The notes: generated by a model from the letters alone, not told the origin. A stretch of 34,362 bases of DNA from Alistipes sp. UBA934 (GCA_002293535.1 DBDK01000005.1:155309-189670); one strand, 5' to 3'; shown: positions 1 through 8,327, counted from the first letter of the stretch. Translations and numbers: made by a program.

Positions 1-62
1 TTCCCCGCGTCGATGTGCGCCATAATGCCTATGTTCCTGGTGTATTTTAAATCTCTTGCCAT
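1..62 (-). CDS. fusA: Elongation factor G, N-terminal fragment
   Basis: The reverse strand from the ATG at 62 reads MARDLKYTRNIGIMAHIDAG and then leaves the window. This is the EF-G amino terminus running into the G1/P-loop (normally AHIDAGKTTT). EF-G is the GTPase that drives ribosome translocation. The gene follows rpsG after 27 bases, which is the classical str operon order rpsL-rpsG-fusA. Only about 20 residues are visible, so the identity rests on this segment plus the gene order. Confidence 0.93.
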   Translation of the reverse strand, partial: MARDLKYTRNIGIMAHIDAG

Positions 63-89
63 ACGTCTTTGTCTCCCTAATGCCGGCTC

Positions 90-566
90 TTAGAATCTGA
101 AGTGTGCGAATGCTTTGTTGGCGTCGGCCATACGGTGCATCTCTTCTTTACGTTTGAAAGCGGCACCTTCGTTGTTGTAAGCGGCCATAATTTCGGCTGC
201 GAGCTTCTCAGCCATAGATTTCCCGGCACGTTTGCGCGAGTACATCACCATATTCTTCATCGAGATGCTGACTTTGCGCTCCGGTCTCACCTCCATAGGC
301 ACCTGGAACGTCGCTCCACCCACGCGGCGGCTCTTGACCTCCACCTGAGGTGTAATGTTTTCCAGTGCTTGTTTGAAGACCTCCAGAGGAGCCTTGTCTG
401 CGTCTTTCATCTTCTCGCCCACCATATCCAACGCGTCGTAGAAGATGGTGTATGCAATACTCTTCTTGCCATCCAGCATCAGGGAGTTCACGAAACGTGT
501 CACCTGAGTATCCGAAAATTTCGGATCCGGAAGTAGAATTCGCTTTTTAGGCTTAGCTTTTCTCAT
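90..566 (-). CDS. rpsG: 30S ribosomal protein S7
   Basis: The 158-residue product is full length for bacterial S7. It has the basic start MRKAKPKKR, the LLPDPKFSD segment and the conserved centre PQVEVKSRRVGGATFQVP, followed by RKRAGKSMAEKLAAEI. S7 nucleates assembly of the 3' domain of 16S rRNA in the small-subunit head and contacts E-site tRNA. It lies 14 bases after rpsL and 27 bases before fusA, so the three are very likely cotranscribed. Nothing is unusual. Confidence 0.98.
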   Translation of the reverse strand: MRKAKPKKRILLPDPKFSDTQVTRFVNSLMLDGKKSIAYTIFYDALDMVGEKMKDADKAPLEVFKQALENITPQVEVKSRRVGGATFQVPMEVRPERKVSISMKNMVMYSRKRAGKSMAEKLAAEIMAAYNNEGAAFKRKEEMHRMADANKAFAHFRF

Positions 567-580
567 TGTTGCTTAATATA

Positions 581-958
581 TTAATTGGCTTTTGGTTTTT
601 TAGCTCCATATTTACTGCGGCGCTGCTTGCGATTGGCAACCCCTGCCGAGTCCAATGCTCCGCGTACCAAGTGGTAACGCACACCGGGCAAGTCCTTTAC
701 ACGACCTCCACGCACCAGCACGATGCTGTGTTCCTGCAGATTGTGACCTTCGCCGGGGATGTAGGCATTAACCTCTTTTCCGTTCACGAGCCTGACACGG
801 GCAACTTTACGCATTGCCGAGTTGGGCTTCTTGGGGGTTGTCGTGTAAACGCGCACACATACGCCTCTGCGCTGGGGACAAGCATCCAACGACGGAGACT
901 TACTTTTACTCTCGATCGTGACCCGCCCCTTTCTTACTAACTGTTGAATAGTTGGCAT
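581..958 (-). CDS. rpsL: 30S ribosomal protein S12
   Basis: The 125-residue product starts MPTIQQLVRKGR and carries the S12 decoding-centre loops TTPKKPNSAMRKVARV and VRGGRVKDLPGVRYH. S12 sits at the A site and monitors codon-anticodon pairing. The lysines equivalent to E. coli Lys43 and Lys88 are both present, so the common streptomycin-resistance substitutions are absent. It is the first gene of the operon, downstream of a good Bacteroidetes-type promoter. Confidence 0.98.
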   Translation of the reverse strand: MPTIQQLVRKGRVTIESKSKSPSLDACPQRRGVCVRVYTTTPKKPNSAMRKVARVRLVNGKEVNAYIPGEGHNLQEHSIVLVRGGRVKDLPGVRYHLVRGALDSAGVANRKQRRSKYGAKKPKAN

Positions 959-1000
959 TTCGCTCTAATTTTATGCTTATTTATGCTTAAATTCGGGCTG

Positions 1001-1031
1001 CAAAGATACGCAAACTTTTTGAATATACAAT
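1001..1031 (-). promoter_or_regulatory. Promoter for rpsL-rpsG-fusA
   Basis: On the minus strand a TATCTTTG box (1001-1008) matches the Bacteroidetes -7 consensus TAnnTTTG. It is preceded by an ATTG/TTG element (1028-1031) 19 bases upstream, close to the usual -33 spacing. A start near 995 would give a leader of about 35 bases to rpsL. Inference from motif and position. Confidence 0.7.
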
Positions 1032-1111
1032 ACTTGTTATACTATTTTCTTATAGCTTCATCAACCGTATAGATTATAGTTATATTCTATTCTTCCGCTC
1101 GATTATTTTCT

Positions 1112-1119
1112 TACCTTTG
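1112..1119 (+). promoter_or_regulatory. -7 box of the TPM-lemA pair
   Basis: TACCTTTG matches TAnnTTTG and ends 10 bases before the ATG at 1130, so the transcript would have a leader of only a few bases. No clear -33 TTTG was found. The 170-bp gap back to rpsL holds this box and the divergent rpsL promoter. Confidence 0.5.
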
Positions 1120-1129
1120 TGTACTGATT

Positions 1130-1921
1130 ATGAGACGACTTCTGTTCATATTGCTTTTTTCGACGTGCGCACTTTCCGCTACTGTTTCTGCGTCCGCCCA
1201 GTGGGTATCTGATCCCGATGGCATCCTGTCGCCATCCACCGAACGCGAAATCAACCGTATGTGTGTGGAACTCAACGATAAACACTTGGCTCAGGTTGCG
1301 GTTTTGGTTCTCGATTCGGTACCAGAAGACCAGCTCGACCTTTTCGCTCATCGTCAATTGAACGACCTCGGAGTAGGAGAGAAAGGTCGGGATAACGGTA
1401 TGGTTATAAGCGTAGTAAAGCAGCAACGCGACATCCAATTCGAGACGGGCTACGGCCTCGAAGGAGTGCTTCCGGACGCCCTTTGCAAACGCATCCAGAC
1501 CGTGTATATGATCCCGCCCCTGCGCGAGGGCGACTGGGACACAGGAGTGTTGGCTGGTGTCACGGCTGTATATAACGTTCTGATGAACAATACCGAAGAG
1601 CTCGGCGCTTTGAATGCTGAGGTCGATGATGAGGGCAATCTCCTCGTGTCGTTCGTTATGTTTCTGATTTTCGCCGTGGTGTTCATCATTATTTTTTCGC
1701 TTGTGCATCGCAGCAAACGCGGCGGCAAAGGCGGCAATGGCGACGATAATGCCACCACAGGCCGTTTCGGTGGCCCCACTATCGGCCCGTTCTTGGGAGG
1801 TTTTCTCGGCGGCAGCTTGGGCAGTGGAGGATTCGGTGGTGGGGGAGGCTTTGGAGGCGGATTTGGAGGAGGTTTCGGTGGCGGTCGCTCAGGCGGCGGC
1901 GGTGCGCGAAGTGGATTTTGA
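1130..1921 (+). CDS. TPM-domain (YgcG-like) membrane protein
   Basis: The 263-residue protein begins with a signal peptide (about residues 1-24, cut after SASA). A TPM domain follows at about 25-155 (WVSDPDGILSPSTEREI, VLVLDSVPED, GKDNG-like GRDNGMVISV, ETGYGLEGVLPD). A transmembrane helix lies near 172-192 (FVMFLIFAVVFIIIF). The basic cytosolic tail ends in a glycine-rich stretch (GGGFGGGFGGG). TPM proteins are envelope proteins; some members act in photosystem II repair in plants, but the bacterial role is unclear. It is paired with lemA 31 bases downstream, a common TPM-LemA association that suggests a shared envelope function. Confidence 0.9.
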   Translation: MRRLLFILLFSTCALSATVSASAQWVSDPDGILSPSTEREINRMCVELNDKHLAQVAVLVLDSVPEDQLDLFAHRQLNDLGVGEKGRDNGMVISVVKQQRDIQFETGYGLEGVLPDALCKRIQTVYMIPPLREGDWDTGVLAGVTAVYNVLMNNTEELGALNAEVDDEGNLLVSFVMFLIFAVVFIIIFSLVHRSKRGGKGGNGDDNATTGRFGGPTIGPFLGGFLGGSLGSGGFGGGGGFGGGFGGGFGGGRSGGGGARSGF

Positions 1922-1952
1922 GTTACAAAACTATAAACTAATATATTGATTT

Positions 1953-2534
1953 ATGAAAAAATCTTGGATTGTAATCATCGTAATTATTGCTCTGTTAGCA
2001 CTTTGGGGCGTGAGCGCGTACAACGGATTCGTCAAAAAAGAAGAGGCTGTCAAGCAGGCTTGGGCGCAAGTCGAAAACCAGTATCAGAGGCGTGCTGACC
2101 TGATCCCCAACCTCGTGAACACTGTCAAGGGCTATGCCGCGCACGAATCTTCGACCCTCGAAGGTGTCATCGCAGCGCGAGCACGGGCCACGCAAGTGAC
2201 TGTGGATCCGAACAATCTCTCGCCCGAAGCCATTGCCCAGTATAACTCTGCGCAGGGTGAATTATCTTCTGCATTGGGTCGCCTGTTGGCAGTTGCCGAG
2301 AGCTATCCCGACCTGAAGGCCAACCAAAATTTCCTCGAATTGCAAGCTCAGCTGGAGGGCACTGAGAATCGGATTACCGTTGAACGCCAGCGCTTTAACG
2401 AGACTGTTCAGGATTTCAACACATCGCTTCGCCGCTTCCCCGGCAGCATCTTTGCCGGTATGTTCGGCTTCCAGCCGCGTGGTTATTTCGAGGCTGCCCC
2501 CGGCTCCGATGTCGCTCCGGTGGTGCAGTTCTAA
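1953..2534 (+). CDS. lemA: LemA family protein
   Basis: The 193-residue protein has an N-terminal membrane anchor (residues 5-22), then the helical LemA core with NGFVKKEEAVKQAWAQVENQYQRRADLIPNL and a C-terminal FPGSIFAGMFGF segment. LemA proteins are anchored helical proteins of unknown biochemical role. It is the second gene of a pair with the TPM protein. Repeat cassette A starts only 9 bases after its stop codon, so any terminator of this operon must lie inside that cassette, possibly the GC-rich hairpin at 2567-2588. Confidence 0.93.
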   Translation: MKKSWIVIIVIIALLALWGVSAYNGFVKKEEAVKQAWAQVENQYQRRADLIPNLVNTVKGYAAHESSTLEGVIAARARATQVTVDPNNLSPEAIAQYNSAQGELSSALGRLLAVAESYPDLKANQNFLELQAQLEGTENRITVERQRFNETVQDFNTSLRRFPGSIFAGMFGFQPRGYFEAAPGSDVAPVVQF

Positions 2535-2543
2535 GATATTATT

Positions 2544-2945
2544 AAGGCAGGGTTTAAGATAAGAGTCCCCGCGATCGAGGTCGCGGGGATATACATCTTT
2601 GCAAATTCAGTAGTCCACTGGCCGGAACGCCGGCAGCGAGTTATCGCTACGCGACTTTCGCCAGTTATAGGTTTGTTGCCATTTCGGAGTCGTCACTTTG
2701 TCCGGCTACCCGAAGAAAAAAGCGACTACTATCGACCTGAACCGCAGGCCTCCGTGACAACCAAAGTGGTGCAGTCGGGAATCAGGGCACTCGCGGTTAC
2801 GGCTGGTCTTCTACACCGTACAGTGAGTCTAACGGGCACAATCTGCGCTTCTACGCTGACGCCGCTACGCCCGTTTGGAACAATGAATTCTCCAACGGCT
2901 TTACGGTGCGTTGTGTCGCCCGCTAAGAATTTGTAACCCTGCTTT
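2544..2945 (+). repeat. DGR-type cassette A: leader plus orphan lectin tail
   Basis: This is one of three related cassettes of about 400 bp and fills the 438-bp gap between lemA and ilvC. In order it has: an inverted end (GGCAGGG at left, CCCTGC at right); a perfect hairpin at 2567-2588 (8-bp stem, loop TCGAGG); the block CAAATTCAGTAGTCCACTG; a GC-rich palindrome; CAGTTATAGG; GAAGAAAAA followed by GACTACTA; and then an open lectin-like tail from about 2741 to the stop at 2924-2926. The tail reads TAGLRDNQSGAVGNQGTRGY and onward, ending FSNGFTVRCVAR. There is an in-frame TGA at 2738 and no start codon or N-terminal part. Bases 2891-2927 (37 bp) are identical to cassettes B and C. It lies about 29 kb from the reverse transcriptase. 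Confidence 0.85.
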
Positions 2946-2972
2946 ACTTTTTGTTTCTCTCCGGCCGGGCGT

Positions 2973-4025
2973 TTACTTCTTGTTGCGTTCCGGACGCAGC
3001 GAGCGAACCACAGCCCCGGTCTGCCACATTTCACTGTCACGCAGCGACTTGAGCTCTTTTTCGAGCCCCTGACGGTAATCGAGTTTGCTGTTCGAGTCAA
3101 TGGAACGCTGGGCCTCTTCGCCCGAAGCCACTTCGCGATATAACTTCTTGAAAACCGGCAACGTAGCCTCCTTGAACGGCCCCCACCAGTCGAGCGCACC
3201 GCGCTGAGCAGTTGTCGAGCAGTTGGCGTACATCCAGTCCATTCCGTTCTCGGCCACAAGCGGCATAAGGCTCTGCGTTAGCTCTTCAACCGTCTCGTTA
3301 AAAGCCTCGGAAGGGGAGTGCCCATTTTCGCGCAGCACCTCATACTGAGCGGCAAAGATACCCTGAATAGCGCCCATCAATGTGCCACGCTCGCCAGTGA
3401 GGTCGCTGAAAACCTCTTTCTTGAAAGTGGTCTCGAAAAGATAGCCGCTTCCGACTGCAATTCCCAGAGCCACAACGCGTTCGAATGCACGACCCGTAGC
3501 GTCCTGATGAATCGCATAGCTCGAATTAAGCCCCTTACCTTCGAGAAAAAGACGACGCAACGACGTGCCTGAACCCTTCGGAGCAACAAGAATCACATCC
3601 ACATCTTTCGGAGCGAAAATGCCCGTGCGATCGGCGTAAGTGATACCGAAACCGTGCGAAAAATATAAGGCCTTGCCGGCGGTCAAATGTTTCTTAACTG
3701 TCGGCCACACAGCGATTTGTCCCGCGTCGGACAACAGATATTGAATGATCGTTCCGCGCTCCAAGGCCTCCTCGATGTCGAAAAGATCCTTGCCCGGCAC
3801 CCAACCGTCCTTCACGGCGCGATCCCACGACGGTGAATCCTTGCGCTGACCGACAATCACATTGAAGCCATTGTCTCGCATATTGAGCGACTGACCGGGG
3901 CCCTGAACGCCATAACCTATCACTGCAATAGTTTCATTACCAAGCACTTCGAGTGCTTTCTTCAGAGGGAACTCGTCGCGCGTAACGACATTCTCTTCCA
4001 CACCCCCGAAATTCATTTTTGCCAT
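2973..4025 (-). CDS. ilvC: Ketol-acid reductoisomerase
   Basis: The 350-residue enzyme converts acetolactate or acetohydroxybutyrate to dihydroxy acids using NAD(P)H and Mg2+, the second common step of valine/isoleucine synthesis. The Rossmann motif is IAVIGYGVQGPGQSLNMRD (about 33-51). A long Bacteroidetes-type cofactor loop (VGQRKDSPSWDRAVKDG) follows, then SHGFGITYAD, VAPKGSGTSLR and the C-terminal knotted domain with metal and substrate residues (FSDLTGERGTLMGAI, CSTTAQRGALDW). It is the last gene of ilvD-ilvB-ilvN-ilvC, 14 bases after ilvN. Cassette A lies just beyond its 3' end. Confidence 0.97.
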   Translation of the reverse strand: MAKMNFGGVEENVVTRDEFPLKKALEVLGNETIAVIGYGVQGPGQSLNMRDNGFNVIVGQRKDSPSWDRAVKDGWVPGKDLFDIEEALERGTIIQYLLSDAGQIAVWPTVKKHLTAGKALYFSHGFGITYADRTGIFAPKDVDVILVAPKGSGTSLRRLFLEGKGLNSSYAIHQDATGRAFERVVALGIAVGSGYLFETTFKKEVFSDLTGERGTLMGAIQGIFAAQYEVLRENGHSPSEAFNETVEELTQSLMPLVAENGMDWMYANCSTTAQRGALDWWGPFKEATLPVFKKLYREVASGEEAQRSIDSNSKLDYRQGLEKELKSLRDSEMWQTGAVVRSLRPERNKK

Positions 4026-4039
4026 AATATAATAAGGTA

Positions 4040-4279
4040 TTAGTTAAAATCTACTTTTACTACGCCGACGATCTTTTGGATTTGGCGTTCAAGTGCGCGA
4101 GCAGTGACCTGGTCGATGAGCACCTGAATGATAAAACGACTGAACCCCTGCATCGCTGAGGCAGAGACATTTAGCGTCTCAATATTAATCTTTCTACGCA
4201 GAAAAACCGACGCAATGCGGTGTAAGATTCCCGGATGGTTTTCGGTAAGGATCGAAAAAACGTATTCTCTGATTTCCAT
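4040..4279 (-). CDS. ilvN: Acetolactate synthase small (regulatory) subunit, short form
   Basis: The chosen start is the ATG at 4279 (MEIREYVFSILTENHPGILH), because an upstream in-frame extension would overlap the end of ilvB. The product is about 79 residues, essentially one ACT domain with the usual NHPGILHRIASVFLRRKINIETL motif. ACT domains bind branched-chain amino acids and give feedback control of the IlvB catalytic subunit. IlvH/IlvN proteins of around 160 residues carry an extra C-terminal domain, which is absent here, so the size is closer to IlvM (about 87). It sits 4 bases after the ilvB stop, suggesting coupled translation. Confidence 0.92.
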   Translation of the reverse strand: MEIREYVFSILTENHPGILHRIASVFLRRKINIETLNVSASAMQGFSRFIIQVLIDQVTARALERQIQKIVGVVKVDFN

Positions 4280-4283
4280 AGCT

Positions 4284-5990
4284 TTACACGTTTGCATTAA
4301 ACATAATATCGTCGAGTGCAGCCCCACCCGGAATCATCGGAAAGACACAATCCTCTTCATCCACCTTCACTTCGAGAAAATACGCACCAGAGGTGGACAA
4401 CATTTCAGCTATCGCAGGCGCAAGTTCCTCACGTCTAATAACCTGGCAATGAGGAATTTCATACGCTTCGGCGATCTTCTGGAAGTCGGGATTAGTCATC
4501 GGAGTAGAGGAGTAGCGACGGTCGAAAAATAACTGCTGCCACTGGCGTACCATTCCCAAAAAGTTGTTATTGAGTAACACAACTTTCACTCCCACAGCCC
4601 ATTCCATAATCGTTCCAAGCTCCTGAATAGTCATTTGCAGCCCTCCATCACCTACGAACAGCACAACCTCACGTTCAGGAACCGCGATTTTTGCCCCAAT
4701 GGCCGCCGGAAGACCGTAACCCATTGTGCCTAAGCCACCTGAGGTAATAAGGGAGCGAGGTCTCTTGTAGCGAGAATAACGGGCAGCTTCCATCTGGTGT
4801 TGGCCGACGTCGGTAACGATAATCGCTTCAGCATCAGTCGCCTGAGCTACGGTATCGATCACTTCGCCCATCGTCACTCGTTCTTTAGTTGGCTGTAAGT
4901 CTTTGCAAATCACCTCGTTGTGCTCTTTTTCGCGCTGCGCCTCAGCCTTCACGAACCAGTCCGTATGATCTTTGCCGGCAACACCTTTAGCAAGCGCCCC
5001 CAACACATCTTTTGCATCGCCAAGAATCGCTACGGTAGGCGAAATTATGCGCCCAAGCTCCGAGGCGTCGATATCTATCTGTATGATCCTTGCCTGTTTA
5101 GCGTATTCTCGAACGTTGCCCGTGACGCGGTCGGAAAAGCGCATCCCAACAGCTAAAATCACATCGGCGTGGCTCGTTAGCCAGTTCGGCGCGGCGTTTC
5201 CGTGCATCCCCACCATACCTACGTAATTCGGGTGATCTGACGGCACTGCAGAAAGACCCAACACAGTGGAAGCCAACGGAATATGACCTTTTTCAGAAAG
5301 CGCCAGCAGTTGCTCTTCGCCCCCGGAGATCATCACTCCCTGTCCGTAAATAATCAACGGCCGTTCGGCGGAATTCAACAGCTCGACCGCACTCTGAATG
5401 GCAGTTGGATCAGCCACAGGATGAGCGTCATAACATCCTAAGGCTGTGCATTTTTTATAGTTAAATTCATCCAGCGTCTCAATAAAAGCATTTTTGGTCA
5501 CATCTACCACGACCGGCCCTGGACGACCCGTGCGAGCAATGAAAAACGCACGAGCAATAGCACCTGGAATTTCTTTTGCGCTGGTTACCTGGTAGTTCCA
5601 CTTGGTGATAGGCGAGGTCATCGAGATCATATCGGCCTCCTGGAAAAAATCCGTCCCAAGAGCTGTTGCGGGAACCTGAGCTGTGATACAAACAATCGGC
5701 GTAGAGTCGATCATCGCATCGGCAATGCCCGTGAGCAGGTTCGTAGCGCCAGGGCCCGACGTCGCCAAACACACTCCTACGCGCCCCGAAGCCCTTGCAA
5801 AGCCCTCGGCGGCGTGCACCGCACCCTGTTCGTGGCGGGTAAGGATGTGCCGGATCTTATCCGAGTGCACGTAGAGCGCATCATAGAGCGGCATAATAGT
5901 GCCACCAGGATAGCCGAAAACCGTGTCGGCGCCCTCCTCCTTAAGCGAAAACAGGAGTGCCTCCGCGCCCGATATTTTTTTATTTTCCAT
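4284..5990 (-). CDS. ilvB: Acetolactate synthase large (catalytic) subunit
   Basis: The 568-residue ThDP enzyme condenses pyruvate with pyruvate or 2-ketobutyrate. The N-terminal ThDP-pyrimidine domain has the catalytic glutamate in TRHEQGAVHAAEG (Glu54). The central domain follows. The C-terminal ThDP-diphosphate domain has VGDGGLQMT (447-453) through LLNNN (about 472-476), the GDG-NN metal and ThDP binding motif. The length is normal. Its start overlaps the end of ilvD by 11 bases, and ilvN follows after 4 bases, so it is cotranscribed with both. Confidence 0.97.
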   Translation of the reverse strand: MENKKISGAEALLFSLKEEGADTVFGYPGGTIMPLYDALYVHSDKIRHILTRHEQGAVHAAEGFARASGRVGVCLATSGPGATNLLTGIADAMIDSTPIVCITAQVPATALGTDFFQEADMISMTSPITKWNYQVTSAKEIPGAIARAFFIARTGRPGPVVVDVTKNAFIETLDEFNYKKCTALGCYDAHPVADPTAIQSAVELLNSAERPLIIYGQGVMISGGEEQLLALSEKGHIPLASTVLGLSAVPSDHPNYVGMVGMHGNAAPNWLTSHADVILAVGMRFSDRVTGNVREYAKQARIIQIDIDASELGRIISPTVAILGDAKDVLGALAKGVAGKDHTDWFVKAEAQREKEHNEVICKDLQPTKERVTMGEVIDTVAQATDAEAIIVTDVGQHQMEAARYSRYKRPRSLITSGGLGTMGYGLPAAIGAKIAVPEREVVLFVGDGGLQMTIQELGTIMEWAVGVKVVLLNNNFLGMVRQWQQLFFDRRYSSTPMTNPDFQKIAEAYEIPHCQVIRREELAPAIAEMLSTSGAYFLEVKVDEEDCVFPMIPGGAALDDIMFNANV

Positions 5991-7776
5991 AATTCATCAA
6001 TCTTACTGCACCTTTATCTGCCGATGAAACCATTGAAGCATAAGCCTTTAGTGAATTTGAAACTTTTCTATTGCGCTTTGGTCGCGGGCCTCCCGAATTT
6101 TCGAGCTCGGCGCGGCGCGCGGCCAACTCTTCGAAACTCACAGCAACGTTTATTGTACGTGCGGGAATGTCGATCTCGATCCGATCGCCATCTCGGAGAA
6201 GGGCAATTGCACCACCTGCCGCAGCTTCGGGCGAGACGTGACCGATGGACAACCCGGAAGTGCCCCCCGAAAATCTGCCATCGGTGAGCAAGGCACACTG
6301 TCGATCTAAGTGCTTGGACTTCAGGTATGAAGTGGGGTAGAGCATCTCTTGCATTCCTGGCCCCCCTCGCGGCCCTTCATAGCGAATCACAACAACATCC
6401 CCCGCCTTAATCTTGCCATCGAGGATTCCTTCGGCCGCATCTTCCTGACAGTCAAACACTCGAACTGCTCCTGTAAACTTCAGGATCGACGCATCGACCC
6501 CGGCCGTTTTGACGATGCAGCCCTTTTCCGCAATGTTACCGAACAACACAGCGAGCCCGCCATCCTGCGAATAAGCGTGAGCGAGGTCACGAATACAGCC
6601 GTCAGTACGATCCAAGTCTGGAGTGGGATAGTAAGTATCTTGTGATGAAAGAGTTATGTTGAACTTGCCGGCCGGAGCAGCCAAATAATCCGCACTGTCG
6701 TGAGAAGCAAGTACTTCAGCCAACGACGGAGCATCCACACGCCTCACAGAAGTATCCAACAATCCTGCACGATCCAATTCTCCCAAAATTGCAACCACAC
6801 CGCCCGCACGATGAACGTCCTGAATGTGGAAATGACTGTTAGGTGCGACCTTGCAAAGTACCGGAACGTGCCGCGAAAGTGCATCTATATCAGCCATTGA
6901 AAAATCGACCCCCGCCTCGTGAGCAACTGCCAGCAGGTGCAAAACTGTGTTCGACGAACCTCCCATTGCAATATCGAGCGACATTGCATTCAGGAAAGCC
7001 TCGCGAGTGGCTATGGAGAGTGGCAAAACCGAGAAGTCTCCTTCAAAGTAATATCTATGGGCGTTGCGAACAACGAGCTCAGCCGCCCTACGGAATAGTT
7101 CTGTGCGTTCAACGTGCGACGCGAGAAGAGTACCATTGCCGGGCAAAGCCAATCCCAACGCCTCAGTGAGACAGTTCATCGAGTTGGCGGTAAACATACC
7201 GGAACACGAGCCACAAGTGGGACAAGCGCCACGCTCGACCAAAGCCAGTTCTTCATCGCTGACAGCCGGATCGGCACCACGAACCATCACATCAATCAAA
7301 TCAAGATCCTTGCCACCAACGCGTCCGGCCTCCATAGGCCCGCCGGAGACGAAAACCGCCGGAATGTTCAACCGCATAGCAGCCATCAACATACCGGGAG
7401 TGATCTTATCGCAATTGGAGATGCAGATCATAGCATCTACAGCGTGCGCACGACACATATATTCCACCGAGTCGGCAATAACCTCGCGAGACGGCAACGA
7501 ATACAACATCCCCTCGTGGCCCATAGCAATGCCGTCATCAATGGCGATCGTATTGAACTCTGCAGCGAAACACCCTTGAGCTTCAATCCATTGCTTAACC
7601 TGCTGGCCGATCTCGTGCAGATGCACGTGTCCCGGAACAAACTGTGTGAAAGAATTTACAACTGCGATGATGGGCTTACCGAACTGCTCCTCACGCATTC
7701 CGTTTGCCCGCCAGAGTGCTCTGGCACCCGCCATCTTACGTCCCTCCGTGGAAAGGCTACTATTGAGTTTGTTCAT
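5980..7776 (-). CDS. ilvD: Dihydroxy-acid dehydratase
   Basis: The enzyme of about 598 residues dehydrates 2,3-dihydroxy acids to 2-keto acids, the third common step of valine/isoleucine synthesis. The start MNKLNSSLSTEGRKMAGARALW at the ATG 7776 is preferred over a TTG three codons upstream. Cluster ligands are seen in CISNCDKITPGM and CPTCGSCSGMFTANSMNCL, and substrate motifs in GPRGGPGMQEMLYPTSYL and TDGRFSGGTSGLSIGHVSPEA. The length is normal. It is the first gene of the ilv operon. A TAGTTTTG box at 7783-7790 abuts the start; because it overlaps the alternative TTG start it is weak promoter evidence. Confidence 0.97.
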   Translation of the reverse strand: MNKLNSSLSTEGRKMAGARALWRANGMREEQFGKPIIAVVNSFTQFVPGHVHLHEIGQQVKQWIEAQGCFAAEFNTIAIDDGIAMGHEGMLYSLPSREVIADSVEYMCRAHAVDAMICISNCDKITPGMLMAAMRLNIPAVFVSGGPMEAGRVGGKDLDLIDVMVRGADPAVSDEELALVERGACPTCGSCSGMFTANSMNCLTEALGLALPGNGTLLASHVERTELFRRAAELVVRNAHRYYFEGDFSVLPLSIATREAFLNAMSLDIAMGGSSNTVLHLLAVAHEAGVDFSMADIDALSRHVPVLCKVAPNSHFHIQDVHRAGGVVAILGELDRAGLLDTSVRRVDAPSLAEVLASHDSADYLAAPAGKFNITLSSQDTYYPTPDLDRTDGCIRDLAHAYSQDGGLAVLFGNIAEKGCIVKTAGVDASILKFTGAVRVFDCQEDAAEGILDGKIKAGDVVVIRYEGPRGGPGMQEMLYPTSYLKSKHLDRQCALLTDGRFSGGTSGLSIGHVSPEAAAGGAIALLRDGDRIEIDIPARTINVAVSFEELAARRAELENSGGPRPKRNRKVSNSLKAYASMVSSADKGAVRLMNYGK

Positions 7777-7823
7777 AATCGGCAAAACTACTAATTTATG
7801 CTCAAAGCGAGGTTAAGCGAACT

Positions 7824-8321
7824 TTAATTTACAGGCGTGCGGGTTATCCAATCCAAAAAAGCCTGACCATACTGTTGGTAGAGCAATACCCAAACTAAAA
7901 ATCGGCAAAAACAACCGGCGTAAGCAAGCAAAACAGTGGCCAGCGGGCGAACCTTATAGAATCCAAGCGTGATCATAAATATCTGACCGATAACAGGTAA
8001 CCAAGAAAAAAACGCACACCACACCCCATATTTCTGAACTTTCCATTTCTGCTTTTCCAGAGTCTCGTGTTTGATTTTGAACCACTTCTCAAGCCACTGC
8101 CATTTACCCAGCCAACCCAGCAGATAGGTGGTGAGCACTCCGGTTCCACAACCGACGGTGGCTGCGGCAAGGCAAATCCACGGATTGGCCCCCGTGAGCA
8201 ATACGGCAACCATCAACAAATCGGAACTGAGCGACACGAACGTCCCCGCAATAAATGTACCCAACAACAGACCCCAATAACCAAGATCCATCAACCAGTC
8301 TGTCTGCAACACTTCCTCCAT
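7824..8321 (-). CDS. YqaA/DedA-like (VTT domain) membrane protein
   Basis: The protein of about 165 residues starts at the ATG 8321 (MEEVLQTDWLMDLGYWG). It has several hydrophobic segments: LLLGTFIAGTFVSLSSDLLMV, ICLAAATVGCGTGVLTTYLLG, WCAFFSWLPVIGQIFMITLG and TVLLAYAGCFCRFLVWVLLY. The glycine-rich G-x-x-x-G and the reentrant-loop W-P-V-I-G-Q features are typical of small YqaA-type members of the VTT/DedA group, an inner-membrane family linked to lipid scrambling and membrane homeostasis. The specific function is unknown. ilvD follows 47 bases downstream on the same strand; cotranscription is possible. Confidence 0.8.
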   Translation of the reverse strand: MEEVLQTDWLMDLGYWGLLLGTFIAGTFVSLSSDLLMVAVLLTGANPWICLAAATVGCGTGVLTTYLLGWLGKWQWLEKWFKIKHETLEKQKWKVQKYGVWCAFFSWLPVIGQIFMITLGFYKVRPLATVLLAYAGCFCRFLVWVLLYQQYGQAFLDWITRTPVN

Positions 8322-8327
8322 TGCGGG

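Noticed and set aside
581..958. Streptomycin-resistance substitutions in RpsL
   Set aside because: Both key lysines (in TTPKKPNSA and GGRVKDLPG) are wild type.
2673..2936. Plus-strand open frame in cassette A, and the minus-strand frame at 2729-3259
   Set aside because: Both are in frames different from the conserved lectin tail; the second runs out of the repeat into ilvC in the wrong frame.
2544..2945. Integron gene cassette or MITE of a known IS
   Set aside because: No attC core sites, no integrase or transposase in the window, and no target-site duplication seen. Inverted ends remain notable and are reported as a finding.
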